From the NCBI GenBank assembly GCA_023230525.1, contig JALNXE010000022.1, forward strand, positions 1 to 50,904: 50,904 bases of DNA, in the 5' to 3' direction. The notes beneath the pieces were generated by a model, which saw nothing but the letters and a program-made list of their open reading frames with translations, was not told where the DNA came from and made no database searches. This document shows, one piece after another, positions 40,941-48,932 of the stretch; the stretch's first letter is position 1, and every line of letters starts with the position of its first letter. The position numbers and the translations under genes were made by a program. The stretch comes from Desulfobulbaceae bacterium (lineage in GTDB: Bacteria > Desulfobacterota > Desulfobulbia > Desulfobulbales > SURF-16).

Positions 40941-41645
40941 TTAACGGGGGAACGCCCCGTTATTGATATCGATGCAGGTGCCGTTGATGTATTCGGGACA
41001 GTCCGTCGCCAGCCAGTACATGGCGTCCGCCACCTCGGTGGGATAGGCAAACCTGCCCGTGTAAACCGCGTTTTTGATCTCCTTTTTCCGCTGTTCCGGG
41101 ATGACGGCGAGCATATCCGTTTCCACCGGCCCGGCGGCCACCGCATTAATCACTATTCCCTTGGGCCCGAGAAGCTTGGCAAAGCTCTTGGTCATGTTGA
41201 TGACCCCGGCCTTGGTGATGCCGTACCATACATCCGGGTGGCCGATCTCCCCGGCAATGGAGGCATTGTTGACAACCCTGCCGCGGCCTTTGGCGATCAT
41301 GGCCCTGGCTGCCTCCCGGATCAGGGCCACCGGAGACTGGATATTGATGCGGATGATCTCATCCATTTTCTGCCAGGAGTAGCTGTCAAAGGGCAGGGCA
41401 TGCATGATGCCGGCATTGTTGATCAGGATATCAACGTCTCCGATACCGGCCATGAGTTGCGGAATGCCCTCCACATCCCGCAGGTCATAGACAATGGACT
41501 CGACATTGCCGCAGTCCTGCAGGCTAAAATTGCGGAAATCCCGGGCCAGGACCTTGACCTGAGAACCCGCGCGCTGAAATTTTTCGGCAAGGGCCAGACC
41601 GATGCCTTTATTGCCGCCGGTGATTAACACGGTTTGTCTGTTCAT
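40941..41645 (-). CDS. Short-chain dehydrogenase/reductase
   Basis: 234-aa classical SDR. It has the cofactor loop TGGNKGIGLALAE, the NNAG motif in ILINNAGIMHA, catalytic Ser in VVNNASIAGE and the YGITK catalytic Tyr-Lys pair. The C terminus YINGTCIDINNGAFPR is typical. AGGAGA precedes the ATG by 6 bases. Substrate unknown; 3-oxoacyl-type reductases (FabG-like) share these motifs, but no fatty acid genes are nearby. The CAP-domain gene lies 86 bp upstream on the same strand, and a common transcript is possible. Confidence 0.9.
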   Translation of the reverse strand: MNRQTVLITGGNKGIGLALAEKFQRAGSQVKVLARDFRNFSLQDCGNVESIVYDLRDVEGIPQLMAGIGDVDILINNAGIMHALPFDSYSWQKMDEIIRINIQSPVALIREAARAMIAKGRGRVVNNASIAGEIGHPDVWYGITKAGVINMTKSFAKLLGPKGIVINAVAAGPVETDMLAVIPEQRKKEIKNAVYTGRFAYPTEVADAMYWLATDCPEYINGTCIDINNGAFPR

Positions 41646-41731
41646 TTTTTCTCCTGATTATGATTTAGGAGCGTTACAAGCCGGATGAGAACATTATTTT
41701 GTTACAACGGCTTGCCAGCCTGGGAGCGAAA

Positions 41732-42298
41732 TCAGTACGGTCTTTGTCCGATGATGTTGCCGGACGGGGAGTAGAGACAGAGCCAGACCTGGGATTTGTC
41801 CCTGCAGATCGATCTGCCGCAGCCGATTTCCCTGGTATCTTCCCATACCAGCTGGGTGTAATGGCCGCAGGTTTCACCCAGGGGGGCATGACAGGTTCCC
41901 CGATCACCGGCATACCACTCCTTTTCACTGGCCCACATGGAAACCACCTCCTTTTCGCTGATCTTCTGCACCGTGCTGTGCCAGATCCATTGGCCAAAGG
42001 CGTTTTTCTTATTCGCGGTTTCCCTGGCGCTGGCCCAGAAGAGATTTTCCCCGGGCCCGCTGTGCTTCATGACGCAGCCCAGTTTCTGCAGCTGCTTTAA
42101 GCGGTTGATGGCCTTGCTTTCCAGCTCCTTGGACCACTTAACCTTGGGGGAGCCGACAGCGGCACGCTGTTCATTGTGGGCCTTGACCATGGCAGCGGCA
42201 TCAATGGTGAATTCCCCGGCCCGGCTGGCCGTGGTTAGGCTGAGCAGGGCCGGGAGGCAAAACACCATAATGCGAAAAATGCGATGCTGAGTTTTCAA
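41732..42298 (-). CDS. Secreted CAP/SCP-domain protein
   Basis: 188-aa exported protein of the CAP superfamily (SCP/PR-1 type). Signal peptide RIMVFCLPALLSLTTASRA precedes the CAP motifs: MVKAHNEQRAAVGSP, GENLFWAS, HYTQLVWEDTREIGCG with the canonical His, and WLCLYSPSGNIIGQRPY. Several Cys suggest disulfides in the periplasm. The chosen start is a TTG (42298) preceded by GGAGG at 5 bases, which yields a normal basic N-region. The frame is open further upstream to 42439, but that longer product has no ribosome site and would bury the signal peptide. Function of bacterial CAP proteins is mostly unknown. Confidence 0.82.
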   Translation of the reverse strand: MKTQHRIFRIMVFCLPALLSLTTASRAGEFTIDAAAMVKAHNEQRAAVGSPKVKWSKELESKAINRLKQLQKLGCVMKHSGPGENLFWASARETANKKNAFGQWIWHSTVQKISEKEVVSMWASEKEWYAGDRGTCHAPLGETCGHYTQLVWEDTREIGCGRSICRDKSQVWLCLYSPSGNIIGQRPY

Positions 42299-42479
42299 GC
42301 CGTCCTCCAACACGTCAGGCAACCCCGGATTTGTCCGGTTTGCCTCCCTTGGGATAGCAAATAAGCGGATTAAAATCCGGTTTGCAAGAATCTTTAAGAA
42401 ATCCGCCATACACATGGCTAACTTACCAAAACTTGCCATAAAAATACATACCTTTGCCGCAGTTTCTCATTTTTTTGCC

Positions 42480-42507
42480 TTGACAATTCCATGGGAAAGC
42501 GAATAAA
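42480..42507 (+). promoter_or_regulatory. Candidate sigma-70 promoter for the first carbonic anhydrase
   Basis: TTGACA (42480-42485) is followed by a 16-bp spacer and AATAAA (42502-42507), which matches the -10 consensus at 4 of 6. It lies about 75 bp before the ATG at 42581 in an AT-rich interval divergent from the CAP gene. Confidence 0.5.
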
Positions 42508-42580
42508 AAAAATTCTTTAAATGAGCAGCCATTCATTGTTTCTTTTGAATTCCAGATTAAAAAAATTGGAGGATGAGCAA

Positions 42581-43360
42581 ATGAAGAAGATGTTGAAAGC
42601 TTTCGCCCTGGGATGTTGTCTTCTGGCAGCCACCGCTTTTCAAGCAAATGCAAGCGGCAGCACAGCTGTCAAACCAAGCCCTGATGCAGCCATAAAGATG
42701 ATGCAGGAAGGCAATGCCCGCTTTGTGGCCAACAAAGCCATCAATCCGCACAGCGACACCAACCGTCTGATCCTGGCCGGCAAAGAGGATCAGGGGAACT
42801 ATGCCTATGCCACCGTTGTCAGCTGTTCCGACTCCAGGGTTCCGGTTGAGCGTATTTTTGACGCCGGCGTCATGGACATCTTCATCATCAGGGTGGCCGG
42901 CAATGTCATGGACGTGGATGAAATAGGCTCCAGCGAATACGGCCTGGCCCATGTCAACACGCCGGTGCTGGTGGTGTTGGGACACACCCAGTGCGGCGCG
43001 GTTACCGCTGTCACCGCCGAGGTGGAAGGGCATGGCCATGCCCTGGAGAGAAATATTCCGCCCCTGGTTGACAACATCATCCCGGCGGTTAAAAAGGCCA
43101 TTGCCGAACATCCGGACAAGCACGGCAAAGACGTTGTTCCTTATGGCATTGAAGAGAATATCTGGCAGGGCATTGAAGATCTGTTCATGAACAGCCCGGC
43201 CACCCGGGAGATGGTCAAGAGCGGCAAAGCCAAGGTGGTCGGCGCCATGTATGATGTCAGCACCGGCAAGGTCGACTGGCTGCCGGAGGCCAAGGTAACC
43301 GAGATTCTGGCCAAGGTTGAGAAGAATCCGGCCAGGGCCATGAACGCCATGGCGGAATAA
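42581..43360 (+). CDS. Periplasmic beta-class carbonic anhydrase
   Basis: 259-aa beta-carbonic anhydrase with a signal peptide (KKMLKAFALGCCLLAATAFQ, cleavage near QANAS). Zinc ligands and active-site residues are Cys82 and Asp84 in VVSCSDSRVPVE, His135 in LGHTQCGAV and Cys138. An in-frame extension back to 42521 lacks a ribosome site; ATG 42581 has GGAGG 7 bases upstream and exposes the signal peptide, so it is preferred. CO2/bicarbonate interconversion in the periplasm would aid carbon uptake or pH balance. A second, distinct copy lies at 47579. Ends at a perfect bidirectional terminator shared with valS. Confidence 0.93.
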   Translation: MKKMLKAFALGCCLLAATAFQANASGSTAVKPSPDAAIKMMQEGNARFVANKAINPHSDTNRLILAGKEDQGNYAYATVVSCSDSRVPVERIFDAGVMDIFIIRVAGNVMDVDEIGSSEYGLAHVNTPVLVVLGHTQCGAVTAVTAEVEGHGHALERNIPPLVDNIIPAVKKAIAEHPDKHGKDVVPYGIEENIWQGIEDLFMNSPATREMVKSGKAKVVGAMYDVSTGKVDWLPEAKVTEILAKVEKNPARAMNAMAE

Positions 43361-43397
43361 GGGCGCCGGGAAAAGATAGCATTATTTTCGCATAAAC

Positions 43398-43440
43398 ATT
43401 AAAAAAGGCGGGCCTCCACACGGAGCCCGCCTTTTTTAAT
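43398..43440. terminator. Bidirectional Rho-independent terminator
   Basis: A 16-bp perfect stem (ATTAAAAAAGGCGGGC at 43398-43413 with GCCCGCCTTTTTTAAT at 43425-43440) has A-runs and T-runs on opposite sides, so it can stop both the carbonic anhydrase gene (plus) and valS (minus). Confidence 0.95.
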
Positions 43441-43510
43441 TGTCGATTTCCTTATGCCGTTGGGGCGCATTTCTCCGGCCATGTTATTTTTTTACAACGG
43501 CTTACGGGGA

Positions 43511-46195
43511 TCAGCTGCCGATTTCCTGCAGACGTTTTCTGGTCTGGGCGATTTTCGCCAAAGTAGCGGACAGCGCATCCACCTTTTCTTTTTCCTTGGC
43601 CACCACATCCTCCGGCGCATTGTCCAGGAATTTTTTATTGCCGAGTTTGCCCTGGCTCTGGGCGAGCTGTTTGTCGATCTTGGCCTGTTCCTTGCTCAGC
43701 TTGTCCAGTTCCTTCTGTACATCAATGAGCCCGGTCAGAGGAACGGCGATCTCAATATCTTCAAAGATGAACGAAGCGGCCCCCTTGGGGCCATGCCCTT
43801 CGCTCTGCACCGTCAGGGTGCCGGTGCGGGTCAGACCCTTTATTTCGTCGCCATGTTCTGCAATGGTGTTTTTCCGCGCCTGATTAGGGCAGATGACAAT
43901 CGCCTCAACCTGGGCCGAGGGATGGATCTGCATCTCGCTGCGGATATTGCGGATGCCGCCGATCAGCCCCATGACCAGCTGGGCCGTGGCCTCGGCCTCG
44001 GCATCATCCCAGTCCGGGTTTTCCAGGGGATACGGCTCGGTCATGATGCTGTTTCGCTCACCGGGCAGCACATGCCAGATTTCTTCGGTAACAAAGGGGA
44101 TCACCGGGTGAAGCAGCTTGATAACCGACTCAAGCACGGTAAAGAGGACGGCCTGGGCCTGATGTTTGGTATCATCCGATTTGCTGAAAAGTTCCGGTTT
44201 GATCAGCTCCAGATACCAGTCGCAGAACTCATGCCAGACAAACTGATACATGGCCGAGGCGGCATCATTGAAACGGTAATCATTGAGCGCCCGATGCACC
44301 TCGGCGATGGTGCGGTTGAGCCGGCTCAGGATCCAACGATGGGCCAAGCCGAGAGCTTTGGCGCTGATGCCGTGGGTCACAGAGGGATCGCAGCAGCTGA
44401 TATGCATCAGGCTAAAACGGCTGGCGTTCCAGATCTTGTTGATGAAATAGCGGTAACCCTCGATCCTCTCCTCCGAGAGGCGGATGTCCCGGCCCTGGGC
44501 GGCAAAGGCGGTCATGGTGAAGCGCAGGGCATCGGTGCCGTACTTGTCCATGACGAGCAGCGGGTCCATGACGTTGCCCTTTGATTTGCTCATCTTCTGG
44601 CCCTGGGCGTCGCGTACCAGGGCATGCAGATACACATCCTTAAAAGGCACCTTGCCCATGAAGTGAATGCCCATCATCATCATGCGGGACACCCAGAAGA
44701 AAAGGATATCAAAACTGGTGATCAGCACCGAGGTGGGATAGAAGAATTTCAGTTCCTCGGTATCGTCGGGCCAGCCCAGGGTGGAAAAGGGCCACAGGGC
44801 GGAGCTGAACCAGGTATCCAGGACATCGGTTTCCTGCAGGAGCTGTTTGGACTGGCAGCTGGGGCAATGCTCCGGATCATTTTCACTGACGATCAGCTCC
44901 CCACAGGCCTCGCAGGTCCAGGCGGGAATCTGATGGCCCCACCAGATCTGCCGGGAAATACACCAGTCGCGGATATTGTACATCCAGTCAAAAAAGGTGT
45001 TTTCCCAGGATTTGGGATGAATCTTGATGTCGCCATTTTTTACCGCGTCAATGGCCTTGGCGGCCAGCGGTTTCACTGAGACAAACCACTGCTTGGACAG
45101 GGATGGTTCAACAACGGTGGCGCAGCGGTAACAATGGCCCACCCCATGCTGGTAATCCTCAATGCCATCCAGGAAACCCTGGTCGCGCAGATCCTCGACG
45201 ATCTTGGCCCGGCATTCGAACCGGTCCAGACCGGCGTAGGGGCCGGCCTCCACATTCATGCGGCCGTTGTCATCCATCACCTTGATTGCGGGCAGATCAT
45301 GGCGCCGGGCGATTTCAAAGTCATTGAGATCGTGGGCCGGGGTCACCTTCAGGGCGCCGGTGCCGAATTCCCGCTCCACCTGGGCGTCGAACACCACCGG
45401 GATCTTACGGTTGACCAGCGGCAGGATAACCGATTTCTCCGGCAGGGAGGTGTAGCGCTCATCCTCGGGATGGACGGCCACCCCGGTATCGCCCAGCATG
45501 GTTTCCGGCCGGGTGGTGGCGACCACGATGTAGCCGTCACCCTGGGCATAGGGATATCTGATGCGGTAGAGTTTGCCGTCGGTGGCTTCATGCTCCACCT
45601 CCAGGTCAGCCAGGGCCGTATGGCAGCGGGGGCACCAGTTGATGATATAGTCGCCCTTGTAGATCAGCCCTTCATGATAGAGACGGGTAAAAACCGCGCG
45701 CACCGCCCTGGACAGGCCTTCATCCATGGTGAAGCGCTCCCGGTCCCAGTCACAGGAGCAGCCCAGCCGTTTGAGCTGATTGATGATCTGCCCGCCGGAC
45801 TGGGTCTTCCATTGCCACACCCGTTCAATGAATTTATCCCGCCCCACGTCATGCCGGGTGAGGTTTTCCGCGGCAAGCTGGCGTTCCACCACATTCTGGG
45901 TGGCGATACCGGCATGATCCGTCCCCGGCACCCAGAGGGTATTGTAGCCCGACATGCGTTTGTAACGCACCAGAACATCCTGCATGGTATTGTTCAAGGC
46001 ATGGCCGACATGGAGCACGCCGGTGACATTGGGCGGGGGAATGACGATGGAAAAAGAGGGCCGGGAGGGATCCATGTCGGCCCTGAATTTTTTCTGTTTC
46101 TGCCACGCCTCGTACCATCTGCGTTCTACATCGGAAAATTCGTAGGCTTTGGCAAGCAACTCTGCTGTATTTACCTGGTCTGCTTTATTTGTCAT
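43511..46195 (-). CDS. valS: Valyl-tRNA synthetase
   Basis: 894-aa class I aminoacyl-tRNA synthetase charging tRNA-Val. It has PPPNVTGVLHVGHALNNTMQ (HIGH motif as HVGH), NWCPRCHTALADLEVEHE in the editing region, WWGHQIPAWTCEACG, KMSKSKGNVMDP, and a C-terminal coiled coil (LTGLIDVQKELDKLSKEQAK) typical of ValS. The start MTNKADQ follows AAAGAG about 9 bases upstream. Length is normal. It runs convergent with the first carbonic anhydrase and downstream of dgt on the same strand, about 220 bp away. Confidence 0.97.
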   Translation of the reverse strand: MTNKADQVNTAELLAKAYEFSDVERRWYEAWQKQKKFRADMDPSRPSFSIVIPPPNVTGVLHVGHALNNTMQDVLVRYKRMSGYNTLWVPGTDHAGIATQNVVERQLAAENLTRHDVGRDKFIERVWQWKTQSGGQIINQLKRLGCSCDWDRERFTMDEGLSRAVRAVFTRLYHEGLIYKGDYIINWCPRCHTALADLEVEHEATDGKLYRIRYPYAQGDGYIVVATTRPETMLGDTGVAVHPEDERYTSLPEKSVILPLVNRKIPVVFDAQVEREFGTGALKVTPAHDLNDFEIARRHDLPAIKVMDDNGRMNVEAGPYAGLDRFECRAKIVEDLRDQGFLDGIEDYQHGVGHCYRCATVVEPSLSKQWFVSVKPLAAKAIDAVKNGDIKIHPKSWENTFFDWMYNIRDWCISRQIWWGHQIPAWTCEACGELIVSENDPEHCPSCQSKQLLQETDVLDTWFSSALWPFSTLGWPDDTEELKFFYPTSVLITSFDILFFWVSRMMMMGIHFMGKVPFKDVYLHALVRDAQGQKMSKSKGNVMDPLLVMDKYGTDALRFTMTAFAAQGRDIRLSEERIEGYRYFINKIWNASRFSLMHISCCDPSVTHGISAKALGLAHRWILSRLNRTIAEVHRALNDYRFNDAASAMYQFVWHEFCDWYLELIKPELFSKSDDTKHQAQAVLFTVLESVIKLLHPVIPFVTEEIWHVLPGERNSIMTEPYPLENPDWDDAEAEATAQLVMGLIGGIRNIRSEMQIHPSAQVEAIVICPNQARKNTIAEHGDEIKGLTRTGTLTVQSEGHGPKGAASFIFEDIEIAVPLTGLIDVQKELDKLSKEQAKIDKQLAQSQGKLGNKKFLDNAPEDVVAKEKEKVDALSATLAKIAQTRKRLQEIGS

Positions 46196-46417
46196 GCTGA
46201 TACTCTTTTTAAACCGTGGGCCGTTTTGGCCGAACTCATTTTTTTAATTGAAGGCCATCTTGATGGAATGGTAAAAACATGGCAAAGACTGTTTTTTGTC
46301 CTTGCCGTGAAACGGGTATCCCGTAATTTTTTCGGACAACCTGATCTCGGCAGATTTTACGTCGATACCCGAATTGCGATTCGAGAAAAGTGTTTAAAGT
46401 GTCTAAACCCTGACACT

Positions 46418-47497
46418 CTACTGTACACTCCAGCGTTTGGGAAAGAAAATATTTGTGTAAAGATCCAGGGCATAACGGTCCGTCATGCCGGCGATAAAAT
46501 CGCATACCTTGCGCGGCCGTGCGGTTTCCTCGCCGTAAACGGTTGAGGCCTCCCAGATATCCCCGCTGGGAAGCTTCACATCCTCTTCCATGAAATAATG
46601 GTATAAATCCCGGATAATCTTCATGGCCTTGATGAATTCGCGGTGCACGCAGGGGGTCTGGTAGACATTTTCAAATAAAAAGCTGCGCAGATCCGAGGTG
46701 GCCTCCAGAATTTTCGGGCTCATGGCCAGCCGCGATTCACCGGCGTCAATGGTATTCATGATCAGATCATTGACCATGGCGCTGACCCGCTGGGAATTCG
46801 TTTCCCCCAGGTCGGCCCGGATATGGCCGAGCATATCCTTTTCCTCGAGGAGTCCGGCCCGGATGGCATCATCAAGATCATGATTGACATAGGCCAGGAT
46901 ATCGGCCACCCTGACCACCTGGCCCTCCATGGTTTCCGGCAGTTCGGTGAGATCTTCGGGCAGGATATCCCTGCGCCCCTTGGAGTGCTTTAAGATGCCG
47001 TCCCGCACCTCATAGCTCAGATTCAGCCCTTTCCCTTTGTTTTCCAGCACATCAACCACCCGCAGGCTCTGTTCGTAATGCTTGAAGCCGCCGGGATGCA
47101 GCTCATTTAAAACCGCCTCGCCGGCATGGCCGAAAGGGGTATGGCCGAGGTCATGGCCCAGGGCGATGGCCTCAATGAGATGGCCGTTTAAGCGCAGGGC
47201 GACCCCGATGGTCCGGGCAATCTGAGCGACCTCCAGGGCATGGGTCAGCCTGGTGCGGTAATGGTCGCCGGTGGGAGCGAGAAAAACCTGGGTCTTGTGG
47301 GTCAGCCGTCGGAATGTCTTGGAGTGGATGATTCTGTCCCGGTCGCGCTGAAAAGCAACCCTGATGGGGCACTCCGTTTCTTCCCTGGCTCTTCCCTTGC
47401 TGTTTTTGGTGTGGCAGGCAAAAGGGGAAAGATTCCGGGCCTCCCGGTCCTCAATTTCATGGCGGAGACAGCGTATCGGATTATTCATAGGCATCAT
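46418..47497 (-). CDS. dgt: Deoxyguanosinetriphosphate triphosphohydrolase-like protein
   Basis: 359-aa HD-domain dNTP triphosphohydrolase-like protein. It opens with the family N terminus (HEIEDREARNLSPFACHTKN, SKGR), then AFQRDRDRIIHSKTFRRLTH. The HD site GHDLGHTPFGHAGE is complete, and ADILAYVNHDLDDA carries the second His-Asp pair. It splits dNTPs into nucleosides and triphosphate and may guard the dNTP pool. The start is problematic. GTG 47512 lies inside a hairpin, and ATG 47497, 47494 or 47488 directly follow its T-run without a ribosome site; 47497 is given, and 47488 gives a typical family length. Confidence 0.9.
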   Translation of the reverse strand: MMPMNNPIRCLRHEIEDREARNLSPFACHTKNSKGRAREETECPIRVAFQRDRDRIIHSKTFRRLTHKTQVFLAPTGDHYRTRLTHALEVAQIARTIGVALRLNGHLIEAIALGHDLGHTPFGHAGEAVLNELHPGGFKHYEQSLRVVDVLENKGKGLNLSYEVRDGILKHSKGRRDILPEDLTELPETMEGQVVRVADILAYVNHDLDDAIRAGLLEEKDMLGHIRADLGETNSQRVSAMVNDLIMNTIDAGESRLAMSPKILEATSDLRSFLFENVYQTPCVHREFIKAMKIIRDLYHYFMEEDVKLPSGDIWEASTVYGEETARPRKVCDFIAGMTDRYALDLYTNIFFPKRWSVQ

Positions 47498-47540
47498 CAA
47501 AAAAGTACCCACAGAGACACAACGGCCTCTGTGGGTTTTT
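47498..47540 (-). terminator. Hairpin between the second carbonic anhydrase and dgt
   Basis: CCCACAGAG (47508-47516) and CTCTGTGGG (47527-47535) form a perfect 9-bp stem. On the minus strand TACTTTTTTG follows the stem, which would end the carbonic anhydrase transcript; on the plus strand TTTTT follows directly. The dgt ATG candidates begin immediately after the minus-strand T-run. Confidence 0.7.
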
Positions 47541-47578
47541 GTCAGACTGCACAGCCAGCTGGATAGTCTCCCGTATAT

Positions 47579-48385
47579 TTATTGAGCCCGGCTGCTCACA
47601 TGGGTGACGATCGGCCCACGGGTGAGATCTTTCAACACCGGATGCTCCATGATCTTGTTCGGAGATTTCTCGCCGTTGATATTGGTGATAATCAGCGATC
47701 CGCGCCCCTGACCGTAAATATCATTGAAATCATAAACAGCACCGACCACCACCAGATCGCCGTGGGAAACTTTTTCATCATAAAGTTTCATGGAATAATT
47801 TACCTGATAATCAACATTGCGTTCGACATTCTTGGCCCAGCGTTCCTTGAACTCGCCACTCTGGTCATCAAGGGCGATAACCGGTTTCAACGGATCAAGT
47901 TCTTTTTTTATCGCCGGAGCTTCGCCGGAATAATCACCCATGGCCGCCTTCACCGCGCCGCAGCTCGAATGACCCAGGATCATGAGAATCTTGGTCGGCA
48001 GATGCATCACGCCATAATCAACGGAGCCTTCGGAATTGGCCACCTGATTGCCGATATTTCTGACCACGAAGATATTGTTATCCGGCACGATCCCGAAAAG
48101 ATTGGTGTGAACCCGGGAATCGGAGCAGGTGACCACGGTCAGGACGGGAACCTGGCTGTCTTGAAACAGGTCAAAGTACTTGCTCTCATGGTTCATTTTA
48201 AATTTTTCGTTACCTTCAATAACCTCCCTCATGATTACGCTGGCAGGGATTTCCGGTTGGGCCGCTGCAGCGCCATGGCCGCCGCCGTGCGCCTCGCCGT
48301 GGTCGGCAGCCATCGCCAAGGGTGCTGCGGCTAACATGGCGGAAAAGCTTAAGGCCAGAAAAGCGTTTTTTAATACTTTTTTCAT
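47579..48385 (-). CDS. Periplasmic beta-class carbonic anhydrase with His-rich N-terminal linker
   Basis: 268-aa second beta-carbonic anhydrase. The signal peptide (FLALSFSAMLAAAPLAMA, cleavage about residue 27) is followed by a short His/Gly-rich stretch (DHGEAHGGGHGAAAAQ) that could bind zinc. Active-site residues are Cys87 and Asp89 (VVTCSDSRVH), His139 and Cys142 (LGHSSCGAV). GGAGG precedes the ATG by 7 bases. It differs clearly from the copy at 42581, including a different insert after the Cys-X2 site (FKERWAKNVERNVDY), so it is not a recent duplicate. Probably exported; partition of roles is unknown. Confidence 0.93.
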   Translation of the reverse strand: MKKVLKNAFLALSFSAMLAAAPLAMAADHGEAHGGGHGAAAAQPEIPASVIMREVIEGNEKFKMNHESKYFDLFQDSQVPVLTVVTCSDSRVHTNLFGIVPDNNIFVVRNIGNQVANSEGSVDYGVMHLPTKILMILGHSSCGAVKAAMGDYSGEAPAIKKELDPLKPVIALDDQSGEFKERWAKNVERNVDYQVNYSMKLYDEKVSHGDLVVVGAVYDFNDIYGQGRGSLIITNINGEKSPNKIMEHPVLKDLTRGPIVTHVSSRAQ

Positions 48386-48480
48386 TTCAATCCTCCAGTG
48401 AAATTCGGGGTATTCGGGTTTTATGCAAGGCTCAAAGTACGAGTATTTTTTTTAGTTTAGGGACTCAGCAATTGTTAATA
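48386..48480. other. Upstream region of the second carbonic anhydrase
   Basis: First part of a 547-bp gene-free interval (48386-48932). It is AT-rich and should hold the carbonic anhydrase promoter on the minus strand, but I could not pick one out with confidence. The interval otherwise holds the repeat at 48481 and the terminator at 48835; 48624-48834 shows nothing recognisable. Confidence 0.4.
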
Positions 48481-48623
48481 TACCGTTTATAACTCCTCGA
48501 AATGTCCGTCATTCCGGCACTCTGTTTAGTCCCCGCTTGACGGGGGTGCTTTAAGCCGGAATCCAGTCCATCAGTTGGATGCCAGCTAAAAACTTGCTGG
48601 CATGACGGCAAAGATAAACGGTA
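48481..48623. repeat. 143-bp palindromic repeat with terminal inverted repeats
   Basis: TACCGTTTAT (48481-48490) and ATAAACGGTA (48614-48623) are perfect terminal inverted repeats. Just inside, CGTCATTCCGGCA (48507-48519) faces TGCTGGCATGACG near 48594-48606, matching 11 of 13. The middle carries CCGGAATCCAGT and a CCCCGCTTGACGGGG hairpin. This is the form of dispersed intergenic palindromes in many bacteria (CGTCATTCCGGC type). No coding capacity. Confidence 0.65.
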
Positions 48624-48834
48624 CTTTTATAACTTCGAAGTCCCTTATTCTCTTTTTATTAATGAAGGAAATCAGCAGCCCAGCCTGAGGATTTTACCAG
48701 GGTCTGTGCCGCCGATCCTCTCCCTATTTTCTATGGCCATGTATTCCAGCGGAAACCGTTACGACATTACTGGCATTTTTTATGATGGTCAAGAAGTTGT
48801 CATCATTAATATAGAACAAAATGAATACTTATTC

Positions 48835-48861
48835 AAAAAAAAACAGGGGCCTGATTCCCCT
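48835..48861 (-). terminator. Rho-independent terminator of the ABC-F gene
   Basis: On the minus strand AGGGG and CCCCT (48845-48861) close a 7-nt loop and are followed by G and then nine T residues (48835-48843), about 70 bp after the ABC-F stop codon. Confidence 0.75.
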
Positions 48862-48932
48862 CCCCGGAAAAGCAGCCGGAAATGAGGACGGGGACGGCAG
48901 CCGTGCCTAAAAACCGCTTGGAGGATAATAAC

